Numbered from the stretch's first letter, positions 45,575 through 55,800 are shown. The stretch: DNA of 64,000 nt from Caulobacter sp. 73W (GCF_041021955.1 NZ_CP158375.1:3336501-3400500), one strand, 5' to 3'. Translations and numbers: made by a program. The notes: a model not told the origin generated them from the sequence alone.

Positions 45575-47512
45575 TCAAAGGGTGACGGTCAGGCTGGCGC
45601 GCCAGGTCCGCGGACCCTGCTTCCAGATGTATTGCGCCGGGTCGCCCCACCAGCCGCGATCGTCCAGCACGTTCACGACCGCGACGCGGAACACCGCAGG
45701 GTTTTCCTGCAGCTTGAACCGGTAGCGGGCGCCGAGCAGGAGCTGGACGTTGGCGGGGGCTTCGAAGTCGGCGGCGGCGGTGACCTTGCGCGCGCTCCAC
45801 CAACCCAGGTTGGCGTCCACCGACCAGCCGGGGGCGAAAGGCAGGGCCTGCTCGATATTGGCGTTCAGCGCCTTGTCCGAGAGGCCCACCGCTTTGGAGC
45901 CGATCACGCCGGCGTCCACCAGCTCGCCGCTGATCTGCGGGTCCATCCACATGCCGCCGATGACGACGTTGGCGCCGGGGCGGATTTCGCCGGCCAGCGA
46001 CGCCTCGACCCCGCGATGGCGCACCTGCCCGACCAGGGTGAAGACGCCGTCGGCGCGCAGGCCGGTGGTGGGTTTGCTGGTGTCGAAGGCGGCGGTGATC
46101 AAGGTCAGGTCGGGGGTGAGCGCGTAGCGCAGGCCCAGCTCGAATTGTTCGGCCTGGACGGGCGGCAGGACCTCGTCGCGATTGACGGCGTTCTTGGGCG
46201 CGGTGCCCGTTTCCTCCAGACCGGTGACCCAGCTGCCGAACAGGGTGGCGCGGTCCGACAGCGCCCAGGTGGCCGAGGCGTTGTGGAACCAGCGCGACTG
46301 CACGCCTTCGCTGCTCGTGCCGTCGAGCTGTCGGAAGCTCTTCTCGTAACGGGTGCGGTGCAGGCCGGCGCGCAGGGTCAGGGGACCCCAGATGAGGGCG
46401 TAGTTCAAGCTGCCGGTGACCTGGTCCACCCGGTCCAGGCCACGCCGGCCGTCATCGACCAGGACCGGCTCGGGCGCTTCCGGCGCGCGGCGATAGTCGA
46501 AGGCGCCGAGCGGGATGCGCTGGGCGGCGGCGAGTTCCGTCTCGCTGATGCGGCCGCGGGCGGCGATGCCGATGCGGTGGGTCAGTTCGCCTGTCCGCAA
46601 GACGCGAGAGGCGCGCACCTCGGCGGAGTCGGACCGCCTGGAGCGTGACGGCGTCGACCAGGTGGTGGCGGTTCCCTGGCCCTGCCGGTCGACGGCCAGG
46701 ACGGTGAAGTCAGTACGTTCCGGGTCGTAGGTGGACCGGAAGGCGGAGGCGTCGATCGTCCATCCCTTCACCCGGGCGTCGACAAGGACCCCGAGGTTTG
46801 TCTGGTCGTAGACGGCGGTGCTCCAGCTAGGCGCGTGCTGCATCAGGGGCGCGGCCTTGGGCGGCAGGCCGTCCTCGGTGGTCATGAAGGCGGCGTCGCC
46901 GTTGTAGTCGCGCGTGGAGTAGCTAACGAAGGCGCGGGCGCGCATGACGTCGTCGGGGCGCCACTGGGCCAGGGCGCCATAGTCGTAGGCCTCGCCCGCG
47001 CCGCCGCCGTTCCACTGGGTGTCCGGCCGTAGCAGGGCGCCGCCGACGACGCCGAAGCGGCCGTCCTTGCTGACGAGGGCGCCGTTCAGGTCGGTGAAGG
47101 GCGTGTCGTAGTCGCGCATGCCGGCGCTGACCGTCAGGCTGTTCTCGGTTCCGACCTCGCGCAGGCGGTAGTTCACGACCCCCGAGGGGGAGGTGAAGTC
47201 GAGGCGCGCCGCGCCGACGCCCACCTGCACGCCAACGCCCTGGATGATCGAGTTGGTCAGGAACGACTCGCGCGCGAAGTAGGCGCCGTCGATCCGGTAG
47301 GCGCCGCTGTCGCCGACATCGAAGCCGCGGACCTGGCCTTCGTCGTAGAGGCCGATCTGTTCGATCCCCTGGCGTTCGCCAAAGGCGTCTTCGGCGGCCT
47401 GGGCGGCGTTGTTGTCCTGGGCGAGGGCGATAGGGGCCATGGCGCAGGCGCCAAGGAGCGCCGCGGCGAAGGAAAACGGACGGGATATCGTGCGGGGGGG
47501 CGTGCGGGACAT
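45575..47512 (-). CDS. TonB-dependent receptor
   Basis: A 645-residue outer-membrane receptor. ATG 47512 gives a signal peptide (RPFSFAAALLGACAMAPIA, cleavage near ALA-Q), although the ribosome site is weak; an in-frame GTG at 47572 is an alternative. The plug is short and somewhat atypical (EQIGLYDEGQVRGFDVGDSG, YRIDGAYFARESFLTNSIIQ, GVGAARLDFTSPSGVVNYRL). The barrel shows LRAGLHRTRYEKSFRQLDG and AEQFELGLRYALTPDLTLIT, and the last strand KQGPRTWRASLTVTL. It diverges from the membrane-bound winged-helix regulator at 47623, which may control it. Substrate unknown. Confidence 0.88.
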   Translation of the reverse strand: MSRTPPRTISRPFSFAAALLGACAMAPIALAQDNNAAQAAEDAFGERQGIEQIGLYDEGQVRGFDVGDSGAYRIDGAYFARESFLTNSIIQGVGVQVGVGAARLDFTSPSGVVNYRLREVGTENSLTVSAGMRDYDTPFTDLNGALVSKDGRFGVVGGALLRPDTQWNGGGAGEAYDYGALAQWRPDDVMRARAFVSYSTRDYNGDAAFMTTEDGLPPKAAPLMQHAPSWSTAVYDQTNLGVLVDARVKGWTIDASAFRSTYDPERTDFTVLAVDRQGQGTATTWSTPSRSRRSDSAEVRASRVLRTGELTHRIGIAARGRISETELAAAQRIPLGAFDYRRAPEAPEPVLVDDGRRGLDRVDQVTGSLNYALIWGPLTLRAGLHRTRYEKSFRQLDGTSSEGVQSRWFHNASATWALSDRATLFGSWVTGLEETGTAPKNAVNRDEVLPPVQAEQFELGLRYALTPDLTLITAAFDTSKPTTGLRADGVFTLVGQVRHRGVEASLAGEIRPGANVVIGGMWMDPQISGELVDAGVIGSKAVGLSDKALNANIEQALPFAPGWSVDANLGWWSARKVTAAADFEAPANVQLLLGARYRFKLQENPAVFRVAVVNVLDDRGWWGDPAQYIWKQGPRTWRASLTVTL

Positions 47513-47622
47513 GGGGGGAGTGCTCGCGGTTCGATGAACGGGGCTGTTCAGAGACCTGCGTTTGTCAGACACTCGCCGCGGGGACCCGGGGCGGGCGCTG
47601 ATGATTTCCTGATGTTTGGGCG

Positions 47623-49726
47623 ATGAACGAACTCATCTCGCCGTTCCGAAGGCTGGGACGGATCACCTTGGCGGTGGAACCGCCCTTCCGACTTGGCGTG
47701 TTCGAGGTGCGGCCCGCCGCGCTCGAAATCTCCGGCCCGCAAGGCGAGGAGATGCTGGAGCCGCGCGTGATGCAGGTGCTGGTCGCCCTGGCGCGGGCGC
47801 ACGGCGAGCCGGTCGGGCGCGATGAGATGGTCGAGCTTTGCTGGGACGGCCGGATCGTGTCGGAAGACGCGCTGAACCGCTGCGTCGCGCGGTTGCGAAA
47901 GGCGCTGTCCGCCGACCCGCGCGTGGCGCTCGAGACCATTCCCAAGATCGGCTACCGCCTGAAGGTGCGCGAGGGCGCCGCGCCCGAGCCGCCGTCTGAC
48001 AGCGGCAGGCCGCAAGTCATTTCCGCCAAACGCAGCCCGTCGAAGCGCGCCTTGCTGATCGGCGCGACCATTCTTGTCTTCGCCGCGGCCGCGGCGACGA
48101 GCTGGTTTCTCACCCGTCCTGGCCCGGCGCGCACGGCGCAGGGCTTTCGCCCCCTGACCAGCGAGCCGGGGATCGAGAGCTATCCCGCCCTGTCGCCGAC
48201 AGGCGACGTTCTGGCCTATGCGGCGGCGTCGCGGACGCATGCGCGGCGCGACCTTTACATGCGGGCGACACGGGACGGGGAGCCGGTGCGGCTGACCGAC
48301 AACCCTCTGGATGACTACGCTCCAGCGTGGTCCTGGCGGGGGGATCGCATCGCCTTCGTCCGCAGCGATGGGCGCGGCCAGTGCCAGATCCTGGTCATGA
48401 GCGTGCCCGGCGGCGCCGAGCGGGTCGTGGGACGCTGCGTCGGCGATTCCTACACCCGCGTCTCGTGGGTGGACGAGAAGACCCTGGTCTATTCCGACCG
48501 CCCGTCGGCCGGGCCGCGCCGGATCATCGAGTCTGAACCTTGACACAGGCGCCGCCAAGGCTCTCACCAATCCCTCGGCGGATCTGATCGGGGACAGCGA
48601 TCCGCTGCTGTCGCCGGACTGCCGGCTGTTGGTGTTCAGGCGCAGCACGGCGGCGGGGATCGACGACCTGTTCGTGCGCGACATGCGCACCGGTCGCGAG
48701 CGTCAGCTGACCAACGACGGCTGGAAGGCCCACGGCTTCGCCTGGACGCACGACAACCGCTACGTGGTGTTCGGCTCCAACCGAGGCGGGGACTTCGGCC
48801 TGTGGTCGGTGGACGTGCGCCGCCCCGCGCCGCCGCGCCGGGTCAGCGTCGGCCTGCTGGGCCTGGGGCGGCTATCGTCGGACGACCAGGATCGGCTGGC
48901 GGTCGAGATGAACAGCGACCGCATGAACCTGGAAAAGGTCGGGGCTGACGGCGCCCTGACCCGGCTGACCGCCAATACGGGGGTGGAGTGGGACCCGACG
49001 GTGACGTCGGACGGGGCGACGGCCTTCGTCTCCGACCGCAGCGGGGCGTCGGAGCTTTGGGTGACGACGCCGGGCGGGCGGGCCGCGCGGCTGACCTCGC
49101 TGGGCGCCAGCTATGTTCATGGGCCGCAATGGTCGCGGGATGGACGCCGCATCGCCTTTGTCGCGGCGATCCAGCGCAAGGTGGATATCCACGAGATCGG
49201 CCGTGACGGATCGGGCCTGCGCGCTCTGACCCAGGACGGCCGGGACAAGGCGTCGCCCGTCTGGGGGCGCGACGGCGCGCTGCGCTATGTGGAGCGGTCG
49301 GCGAACGGCTGGCGGCTGATGCGCCTGGGCGCGGACGGCAAGGCGCGGCCCGTGCCGGGCGGGGAGGGCTGGCGTCTGGTGCGCACCGACCCGGAGGGGC
49401 GGCTCTACGGGATGCGGTCAGGCGACACGCGGCTGTGGACCTTGCCTGACGGCGGCGGCGCGGCGCGTGAGGCGGTTCCCGGTCTGCGGCTGGAGGACGA
49501 CGCCTGGGCGGTGGGACGTGCGGGGGTGAAGTTCGTCCGTGAGCGCCTGAGCGAGCGTTCGTCGCTCTGGCTGGCCCCTTGGTCGGGCGCGCCGAGACAG
49601 CTCGCGGCGCTTCCGGGCATGTCGTGGATGACGAGTCTGGCCGTCGATCCGCGCGACGAGAGCGTGGTCTATGGCCGGGTGATCGAAGACGAGACCGACA
49701 TCGGTCTGTTGGAGTTGTCGCGTTAG
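47623..49726 (+). pseudogene. Membrane-bound winged-helix/TolB-propeller regulator, frameshifted
   Basis: First of two tandem paralogues; about 700 residues if repaired. Residues 20-118 are an OmpR/CadC-type winged helix (LEPRVMQVLVALARAHGEPV, DGRIVSEDALNRCVARLRKA, ETIPKIGYRL), residues 143-164 one membrane helix (RALLIGATILVFAAAAATSW), and the rest a TolB-like beta-propeller in the periplasm (ESYPALSPTGDVLAYAAASR). Around 48532-48534 one surplus base (GAGTCTGAACC against expected GAGTCGAACC) puts a TGA at 48541; the propeller resumes in the next frame (NLDTGAAKALTNPSADLIGD) and runs to 49726. Aligning RIIES-NLDTG with RIRTMDIETG of the downstream paralogue pins the site. Without repair it makes a truncated 306-residue protein. 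Confidence 0.88.
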
Positions 49727-49803
49727 GTCACATCGCAACGTTCTATGCAGTAATTACTAGTTACGGTATCATTTGCCCTTAAACCCGGGGTGGGGCGTTC
49801 TCT

Positions 49804-51894
49804 TTGAACCAATATTCCACGATAGAGCCGCGTTTCGGCCGCATCGTGCTCGCCCAGGAGCGTCCGTTCGACCTTTCCGCCATCAATGTGCGGCCTGCTT
49901 CGTTGCAGTTGGTCGGTCCCGGCGGCTCCTGGCAGGTGGAGCACAAGGTGATGCAGCTGCTCGTCGTGCTGGCCAAGGCCGGCGGCGGGGCGGTCGGTCG
50001 TGAAGAGATCATCGATATCTGCTGGGAAGGCCGCGTCATTTCCGAGGACGCGCTGAACCGCTGCGTCAGCCGCCTTCGCAAGGCGCTGCAGCCGGACCCG
50101 CGCGTGACCGTCGAGGCCGTGCCGAAGGTCGGCTACCGGCTGCGGGTCCTGGAAGCGGGGACGGAAACCGCCGCCGCCAAGACTGCCGCCGGCCGACAGA
50201 GCGGGATGCTGCGCTGGCTGTCGGCGGTGATGGTGCTCGCAACCTGCATGGCCGGCGGGCTCGCTTGGTTTTTGCGGCCGGCGCCGTCGGTGACGGCGGT
50301 CAAGTCGCTGCAGATCCTGACCGGTGAGGACCTGGCGACGATCCGTCCCGCGCTGTCGCCGGATGGCTCGGCCGTCGTCTATTCGGCGGGGGCCGAGACG
50401 CTTGACCTCTACATGCGCTCGACCCGCGACGGTGGGCCGGTGCGCCTGACCGGCACCGCCGACATGGACGAGTATTCGCCGGCCTGGTCGCCCAAGGGCG
50501 ATCGCCTGGCCTATGTGGTCAGCCATTCGTCCATGGACCGGCCGGATTCGGAGCTGCGCTGTCGGATCATGGTGATGAGCGTTCCTGCCGGGCACCCGCG
50601 CGAGGTGGGACGCTGCGTGACCGACGCGGGCACCGGCCTGTCATGGTTGGACGAGAAGACCCTGGTCTATGCTGACCGCGCCGTGCCGCGCACCCCGCGC
50701 CGAATCCGGACGATGGACATCGAGACCGGAGCGACCCGCGACCTGTCGCAACCCACCGAGGGCCTGGCCGACCAGGACCCTTTCGTCTCGCCCGACGGCC
50801 GCAAGGTGCTGTTCCGCCGGATCCGCAGCGTCGGCGTTGACGAAATGATGGTCCACGAGGTGCGAAGCGGTCGCGAGTGGCCGTTGGTGAACGATGGCGA
50901 CGCCATCCACGGCATGAGCTGGACCAACGATGGTCGGCAGGTGGTGTTCAGCTCCAACCGCGGCGGCGACCAGGGTCTGTGGGTGGTGGATGCGCAAAGC
51001 GGCGCCGAGCCCCGCCGTCTCAGTGTGGGCCTGATGGCCTTTGGCCGCATGTCGGCGGACGACAACGACCACATCGCCGTCGAAATCCACAACCAGCGCG
51101 CCCGCATCGAGGTCGCCCGGGCCTCGGGTTCCGAGCCCGTCGATCCGGCCGAGGGCATGGACGCCGACCCTGACGTGGCGCGGGACGGGGCGACGGCCTT
51201 CATCTCCAGCCGCAGCGGCTCGCCGGAGCTGTGGTTCGCCGCTCCGGGCGGAAGGGCCGTGCGCCTGACGCGCCGGGAGGGCGGCGCCATGTACCAGCCG
51301 CGCTGGTCGCCGGACGGATGGCGCATCGCCTTCATCGCCGTGGAGCGCGGGGCGGCGGATGTCTACGAGATCGGCCGCGACGGGTCGGGCCTGCGACGGC
51401 TGACCAACAACGGAACGTCCAAGCATTCCCCGGTCTGGGGCAGCGACGGGATCATCCGCTATGTCCACACCAGCGCCGAAGGTTCGCGCGTCATGCGCAT
51501 CGAGGCCGATGGTTCGGTGCGGCCGGAGCCCGGAGCGGGCGACTGGCAGGTGCTGCGCGTCGGACCCGACGGGCGGCTCTACGGCTGGGGCACGGCTGAT
51601 CGGCGCCTGTGGGTGATGACGCCCGGCGTGGGCAAGCGCGAGGCGATTCCCGGCTTCAAGATGCAGGATCCGTACTGGGTCATCGGCCGCAGCGGCGTCT
51701 ATTTCCTGGCCAATGCCGGACGCCAGGCGGGCCTGCGGCACAAGCCTTGGAACGGGCCGGAGCGGGAGCTGAGCCGCCTGTCCGACGTGTCCTGGACCTC
51801 GGACGTCTCCATCGATCCGCGCGATGAAAGCCTCGTCTACGCCAACAGCGGCGGGGAAGTGCGCGACGTCGCCCTGGTGTCCCTGGCCCGCTAG
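49804..51894 (+). CDS. Membrane-bound winged-helix/TolB-propeller regulator
   Basis: A 696-residue intact paralogue of the preceding gene. OmpR/CadC-type DNA-binding domain at 20-118 (VEHKVMQLLVVLAKAGGGAV, EGRVISEDALNRCVSRLRKA, EAVPKVGYRLRVLE), one membrane helix near 138-157 (LRWLSAVMVLATCMAGGLAW), then a TolB/WD40-like propeller (EYSPAWSPKGDRLAYVVSHS, QVVFSSNRGGDQGLWVVDAQ, YQPRWSPDGWRIAFIAVERG). Proteins of this plan sense a periplasmic signal and act on DNA directly from the membrane. The start is TTG 49804, with a G-rich GGGGTGGGG upstream and good alignment with the paralogue start; a rarer start that may keep expression low. The 77-base gap before it is AT-rich and probably a promoter. 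Confidence 0.88.
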   Translation: MNQYSTIEPRFGRIVLAQERPFDLSAINVRPASLQLVGPGGSWQVEHKVMQLLVVLAKAGGGAVGREEIIDICWEGRVISEDALNRCVSRLRKALQPDPRVTVEAVPKVGYRLRVLEAGTETAAAKTAAGRQSGMLRWLSAVMVLATCMAGGLAWFLRPAPSVTAVKSLQILTGEDLATIRPALSPDGSAVVYSAGAETLDLYMRSTRDGGPVRLTGTADMDEYSPAWSPKGDRLAYVVSHSSMDRPDSELRCRIMVMSVPAGHPREVGRCVTDAGTGLSWLDEKTLVYADRAVPRTPRRIRTMDIETGATRDLSQPTEGLADQDPFVSPDGRKVLFRRIRSVGVDEMMVHEVRSGREWPLVNDGDAIHGMSWTNDGRQVVFSSNRGGDQGLWVVDAQSGAEPRRLSVGLMAFGRMSADDNDHIAVEIHNQRARIEVARASGSEPVDPAEGMDADPDVARDGATAFISSRSGSPELWFAAPGGRAVRLTRREGGAMYQPRWSPDGWRIAFIAVERGAADVYEIGRDGSGLRRLTNNGTSKHSPVWGSDGIIRYVHTSAEGSRVMRIEADGSVRPEPGAGDWQVLRVGPDGRLYGWGTADRRLWVMTPGVGKREAIPGFKMQDPYWVIGRSGVYFLANAGRQAGLRHKPWNGPERELSRLSDVSWTSDVSIDPRDESLVYANSGGEVRDVALVSLAR

Positions 51895-52039
51895 TCCGTT
51901 CACGCTTCCGCGCGCTCGCCTTGCGGGCCCCGCGAAGCAGCCTATACCTGAGCGTCAAGCTGGGCCTTGGGCGTGGCGGCTGGAGACGGGGGGCCGGTTC
52001 CAGCGGACGTCGCGTCCTGGAGCTGATGAGGGAGAAAAC

Positions 52040-52669
52040 ATGGCTGGGCTGCTTTCGAATTTCCGCAACACCGTGATCCTGAGCTTCGTGCTCGCCCTGG
52101 TGATGGTCGCCGGTTACGGCGCGCATGCGCCGGGCGGGTGGGACGCCATCTTCTGGCAGGCGGTGTTCCGCTGGCTGCACGTGTTCTTCGGCATCCTGTG
52201 GATCGGGCTGCTGTACTATTTCAACTTCGTCCAGATCCGGGTGATGCCGAACATCCCGGCCGAGCTGAAGCCGGCCGTGTCCAAGCACATCGCGCCCGAA
52301 GCGCTGTTCTGGTTCCGCTGGGCGGCGCTGCTGACGGTCGTCATGGGCCTCGGCATCGCGATGTCGCGCGGCATGGGCTACCTGACCGAGACCCTGACGC
52401 TGGGCTTCTCCGGCGGTTACGTCACGGGCCCGGGCGGCGACGCCTCCTACTCGATGATCGGCACCGGCATGTGGCTGGCGATCATCATGTTCCTGAACGT
52501 GTGGGTGTTCATCTGGCCGAACCAGAAGATCGCCCTGGGCATCGTCGAAGCCGGCGCGGACGCCAAGGCCAAGGCCGCGCGCACCGCCATGCTGTTCAGC
52601 CGCACCAACATGCTGCTGTCGATCCCGATGCTGGTCACCATGACCATGAACCAGACGCTCTTCGGCTAA
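52040..52669 (+). CDS. PuuD/DUF989-like membrane protein without cytochrome domain
   Basis: A 209-residue protein with four to five membrane helices, matching the membrane part of urate hydroxylase PuuD (urate oxidase N-terminal family): FRWLHVFFGILWIGLLYYFN, VQIRVMPNIPAELKPAVSKH, FWFRWAALLTVVMGLGIAMS, FLNVWVFIWPNQKIALGIVE. Full PuuD proteins continue with a cytochrome c domain; none follows here, so activity as urate hydroxylase is doubtful. Conserved His in RWLHVFF and KHIAPE may bind haem. GAGGGAG precedes ATG 52040 and a strong terminator follows. Confidence 0.85.
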   Translation: MAGLLSNFRNTVILSFVLALVMVAGYGAHAPGGWDAIFWQAVFRWLHVFFGILWIGLLYYFNFVQIRVMPNIPAELKPAVSKHIAPEALFWFRWAALLTVVMGLGIAMSRGMGYLTETLTLGFSGGYVTGPGGDASYSMIGTGMWLAIIMFLNVWVFIWPNQKIALGIVEAGADAKAKAARTAMLFSRTNMLLSIPMLVTMTMNQTLFG

Positions 52670-52697
52670 GCGCCGGCGTGCAAATCGTGTAGGGAAG

Positions 52698-52727
52698 GGC
52701 CCGCTCGCACCGAGCGGGCCTTTTTCT
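52698..52727 (+). terminator. Rho-independent terminator
   Basis: GGCCCGCTCG (52698-52707), CAC loop, CGAGCGGGCC (52711-52720), then TTTTTCTTT. A perfect ten-pair stem and T-run that ends the PuuD-like transcript 8 bases before the next gene. Confidence 0.93.
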
Positions 52728-52734
52728 TTGAGCG

Positions 52735-53433
52735 ATGACCGACCAGACGCCGCCTCTCGACGACCTCGACGCCACCATCCGCCGCGTGGACCCGGACCGC
52801 TGGCTGTCGACCCGGTTCATCGCCGACGAGACGGCGCGGGCGGCGGTGATCGCGCTCTACGCCTACAACTATGAACTGGCCCGGGTGGCGGGCGGCGTGC
52901 GCGACGCCCTGATGGGCGAGATCCGCCTGACTTGGTGGCGCGAGGCGATGGAAGAGCTGCTGGCCGGCAAGACCCCCCGCCGCCATCCGGTGGTCGAGGC
53001 TGTCGCCAAGGCCCGCATCCCCTATGGCCCGCTGGTGGACATGGCGCAGGCCCGTCTGGCCGACCTCGACCCGCCGCCGGAGAACCGCGACCAGGGCCTG
53101 GCCTATATCGACGCCACAGCGGGGGCGGTGATGATGCTGGCGGCCATCCGCCTGGACCCGGACGCCGACCCCCATGCCGTCAAGGGCGCGGCGCGGGCGT
53201 TCGGGATCTCGGGGCTGCATCGGCTGGGGCGATTGTGGCCCGAGTCCGACGCCGTGACGGAAGCCAAGGCCGCCCTGACCGACGCCCGCCGTCAGTTGAA
53301 GAACCTGCCGGTCGGCGCGTTCCCCGCCGCCGCCTACGCCGTCCTGGCGCTGCCCTACGCCAAGGGCCGCACGCCGACGGACTTCGAGAAGCGGGCTCGC
53401 GTGACCCTCGCGGTGATGACCGGGCGGGTGTGA
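52735..53433 (+). CDS. Squalene/phytoene synthase family protein
   Basis: A 232-residue member of the trans-isoprenyl synthase fold: FIADETARAAVIALYAYNYE, ALMGEIRLTWWREAMEELLA (the first conserved region), AYIDATAGAVMMLAAIRLD, RAFGISGLHRLGRLWPE. The classical Asp-rich DxxxD motifs are weak or missing, as in NDUFAF6-like relatives that are not true synthases. No carotenoid or hopanoid genes are nearby. ATG 52735 lies just after the terminator T-run, so the promoter must overlap that hairpin or lie upstream of it. Confidence 0.85.
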   Translation: MTDQTPPLDDLDATIRRVDPDRWLSTRFIADETARAAVIALYAYNYELARVAGGVRDALMGEIRLTWWREAMEELLAGKTPRRHPVVEAVAKARIPYGPLVDMAQARLADLDPPPENRDQGLAYIDATAGAVMMLAAIRLDPDADPHAVKGAARAFGISGLHRLGRLWPESDAVTEAKAALTDARRQLKNLPVGAFPAAAYAVLALPYAKGRTPTDFEKRARVTLAVMTGRV

Positions 53434-53460
53434 GGAACTGCCCGCTCTCGAAGCACGCAC

Positions 53461-54870
53461 CTAAGCCAGCCAGGCGTCCAGGTCCTGCAGAGCCCGGATG
53501 CTCATCAGGCGCTTTTTGGCGCGGCCGCGTTCCTTGACCGGGACCTTCTTGCCGTCGCCATCGACCTTGGGCGCCTCCATCGGAGGCAGCAGGCCGTAGT
53601 TGATGTTCATCGGCTGGAAGGAGCCCGAGCCGCCCTCCAGATGCCCGCCGGTGATGTGGGCGATCAGGGCGCCCAGCGCGGTGGTCGGCGGCGGGGCGGA
53701 CAGGGGCTTGCCCAGCGCCTGGGCGGCGGCGAAGCGGCCGGCCAGCAGGCCGACGGCGGCGCTTTCCACGTAGCCCTCGACCCCGGTGACCTGGCCGGCG
53801 AAGCGCAGGTGCGGCTGGGCCTTAAGGCGCAGCTGGTCGTCCAGCAGGCGCGGGCTGTTGATGAAGGTGTTGCGGTGCAGGCCGCCGAGACGGGCGAACT
53901 GGGCGTTCTCCAGGCCCGGGATCATGCGGAAGACGTCGGCCTGGACGCCGTGCTTCAGCTTGGTCTGGAAGCCGACCATGTTCCACAGGGTGCCCAGGGC
54001 GTTGTCCTGGCGCAGCTGGACGATGGCGTAGGCCTTGACCGTCGGGTTGTGGGCGTTGGTCAGGCCGACCGGCTTCATGGGGCCGTGGCGCAGGGTCTCG
54101 CGGCCGCGCTCGGCCATCACCTCGATGGGCAGGCAGCCGTCGAAATAGGGGACGTTCTCCCAGTCCTTGAACTCGGCTTTGGGGCCGTTCAGCAGGGCGT
54201 CGATGAACGCCTCGTACTGGTCCTTGTCCATGGGGCAGTTGATGTAGGCGGCCGCGTCGCCGCCGGGGCCTTCCTTGTCGTAGCGCGACTGACGCCACGC
54301 CTTGGACATGTCGACGCTTTCCAGATGCACGATCGGCGCGATGGCGTCGAAGAAGGACAGCTGGCCCTCGCCGGTGGCGTCGAGGATCGCCTGGGCCAGG
54401 GCGGGGGAGGTGAGGGGGCCGGTGGCGACCACCACGTTCTCCCACTCGGCCGGCGGCAGGCCGGCGATCTCCTCGCGCACGACGGTGACCAGGGGATGGT
54501 CGGTCAGGCGCTTGGTCACCGCATCGGAGAAGCCGTCGCGGTCCACGGCCAGGGCGCCGCCGGCCGGCACCTGGTGGGCGTCGCCGCAGCCCATGATGAT
54601 CGAATCGCAGCGACGCATCTCGGCGTGCAGCAGGCCGACGGCGTTGAATTCCCAGTCGTCCGAACGGAACGAGTTGGAGCACACCAGCTCGGCGAGGCCG
54701 TCGGTCTGGTGAGCATCCGTGGTAATCTTTTCCGGCGCCGCTTCGCTGCTTGAGCGCAGGGCCCCACGCATCTCGTGGAGGACGACAGGAACGCCGGCCT
54801 GGGCGATCTGCCAGGCGGCTTCGGAGCCGGCGAGGCCGCCGCCGACGACATGGATGGGCTTGGAGGTCAT
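53461..54870 (-). CDS. trmFO: tRNA (uracil-5-)-methyltransferase TrmFO
   Basis: A 469-residue folate/FAD-dependent enzyme that makes m5U54 in tRNA. N-terminal FAD fold [20 protein letters not shown], then [40 protein letters not shown] (with the Cys used in catalysis by the family), [80 protein letters not shown] and [20 protein letters not shown]. Length normal. Divergent from the membrane-protein gene at 54982. Confidence 0.97.
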   Translation of the reverse strand: MTSKPIHVVGGGLAGSEAAWQIAQAGVPVVLHEMRGALRSSSEAAPEKITTDAHQTDGLAELVCSNSFRSDDWEFNAVGLLHAEMRRCDSIIMGCGDAHQVPAGGALAVDRDGFSDAVTKRLTDHPLVTVVREEIAGLPPAEWENVVVATGPLTSPALAQAILDATGEGQLSFFDAIAPIVHLESVDMSKAWRQSRYDKEGPGGDAAAYINCPMDKDQYEAFIDALLNGPKAEFKDWENVPYFDGCLPIEVMAERGRETLRHGPMKPVGLTNAHNPTVKAYAIVQLRQDNALGTLWNMVGFQTKLKHGVQADVFRMIPGLENAQFARLGGLHRNTFINSPRLLDDQLRLKAQPHLRFAGQVTGVEGYVESAAVGLLAGRFAAAQALGKPLSAPPPTTALGALIAHITGGHLEGGSGSFQPMNINYGLLPPMEAPKVDGDGKKVPVKERGRAKKRLMSIRALQDLDAWLA

Positions 54871-54981
54871 GGCGCGCTCTTTAAGCCCAAGGGAGCCGCG
54901 ACGAAAGCACCCTCGCTATCGGCAGGGCGACACGCTAAGGCAGGAGGACTGGCCAAGGCTTGGCTATAGAAGGATCTGCCC

Positions 54982-55800
54982 ATGGCGCCCGTGCGCCTGA
55001 ACATTGGTGAAGCCGTCGGTGAGGCGGTCCGTTTCTGGAGCCGCTCCTGGCGTAACGCGGCCGGCGCGCTCGGCCTGGCCGCCCTGGCGCTCATTGTCTA
55101 TTCGGTGACCACGACGCCGCTGCTCATGGGCGCGGCCTATGGGATCTATGTGGTCGCCACCCTGATGGCGCAGGGCGCGCTGTTCCGCGTGGCCTTCGCC
55201 GATCGGCTGGGTATGCCGCCGGCGCCCAAGGCCGCGCCGCTGGCCGGCCTGCAATGGGGACCGATGGAGGGGCGCCTCGCCGTGACCCTGATCCTCATGG
55301 CCATCCTCTTCGCCATCGTCGTGGCGGTAGGCGTCATCCTGCTGGCGGCGATCATCGTCGGTTTCGCCTCGCGTGGCGGCAAGGCTGATTTCGGCTCGCC
55401 GGAATCCATAGTGCAGGCCATGGGCCCCGGCGGCAGCTTCGCTATGACCATGGTGCTGATCATCGCCGCGTTCCTGTTCGTATGGATGACCATCCGCCTC
55501 AGCCTGGCCCTGCCGGCCACGGCGGCGGAGGGCAAGGTGCGCCTGATCAGCACCTGGGACCTGACCAAGGGCAACGCCTTGCGCATCTTCGTCGCCTATA
55601 TGGTGATCAGCGCGCCTGTGCTGCTGGTCACGGTGGTCGCCGCCCTGATCGCCGAAGGGCGTCCGGATCCAGCGTCCAGCCGTATCTGGCTCAACGCCGC
55701 CGGCAGCGCGGTGGCGGTGGTCTTCTATCTGCCGATCACGGTGGGCCTCGTATCGTTCATCTACCGCCGCCTGGCGCCTAACCCCGGAGCCGCCGCCTGA
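54982..55800 (+). CDS. Multi-pass membrane protein, paralogue 1
   Basis: A 272-residue protein with about six hydrophobic helices (AALALIVYSVTTTPLLMGAA, LILMAILFAIVVAVGVILLA, SFAMTMVLIIAAFLFVWMTI). The segment RLSLALPATAAEGKVRLIST, WDLTKGNALRIFVAYMVI is shared in form with the proteins at 55800 and 57459. Overall it resembles the membrane domain of glycerophosphodiester phosphodiesterase-associated proteins, but no catalytic domain is present. Function unknown. AAGGA precedes ATG 54982; its stop overlaps the next start by one base (TGATG). Confidence 0.75.
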   Translation: MAPVRLNIGEAVGEAVRFWSRSWRNAAGALGLAALALIVYSVTTTPLLMGAAYGIYVVATLMAQGALFRVAFADRLGMPPAPKAAPLAGLQWGPMEGRLAVTLILMAILFAIVVAVGVILLAAIIVGFASRGGKADFGSPESIVQAMGPGGSFAMTMVLIIAAFLFVWMTIRLSLALPATAAEGKVRLISTWDLTKGNALRIFVAYMVISAPVLLVTVVAALIAEGRPDPASSRIWLNAAGSAVAVVFYLPITVGLVSFIYRRLAPNPGAAA

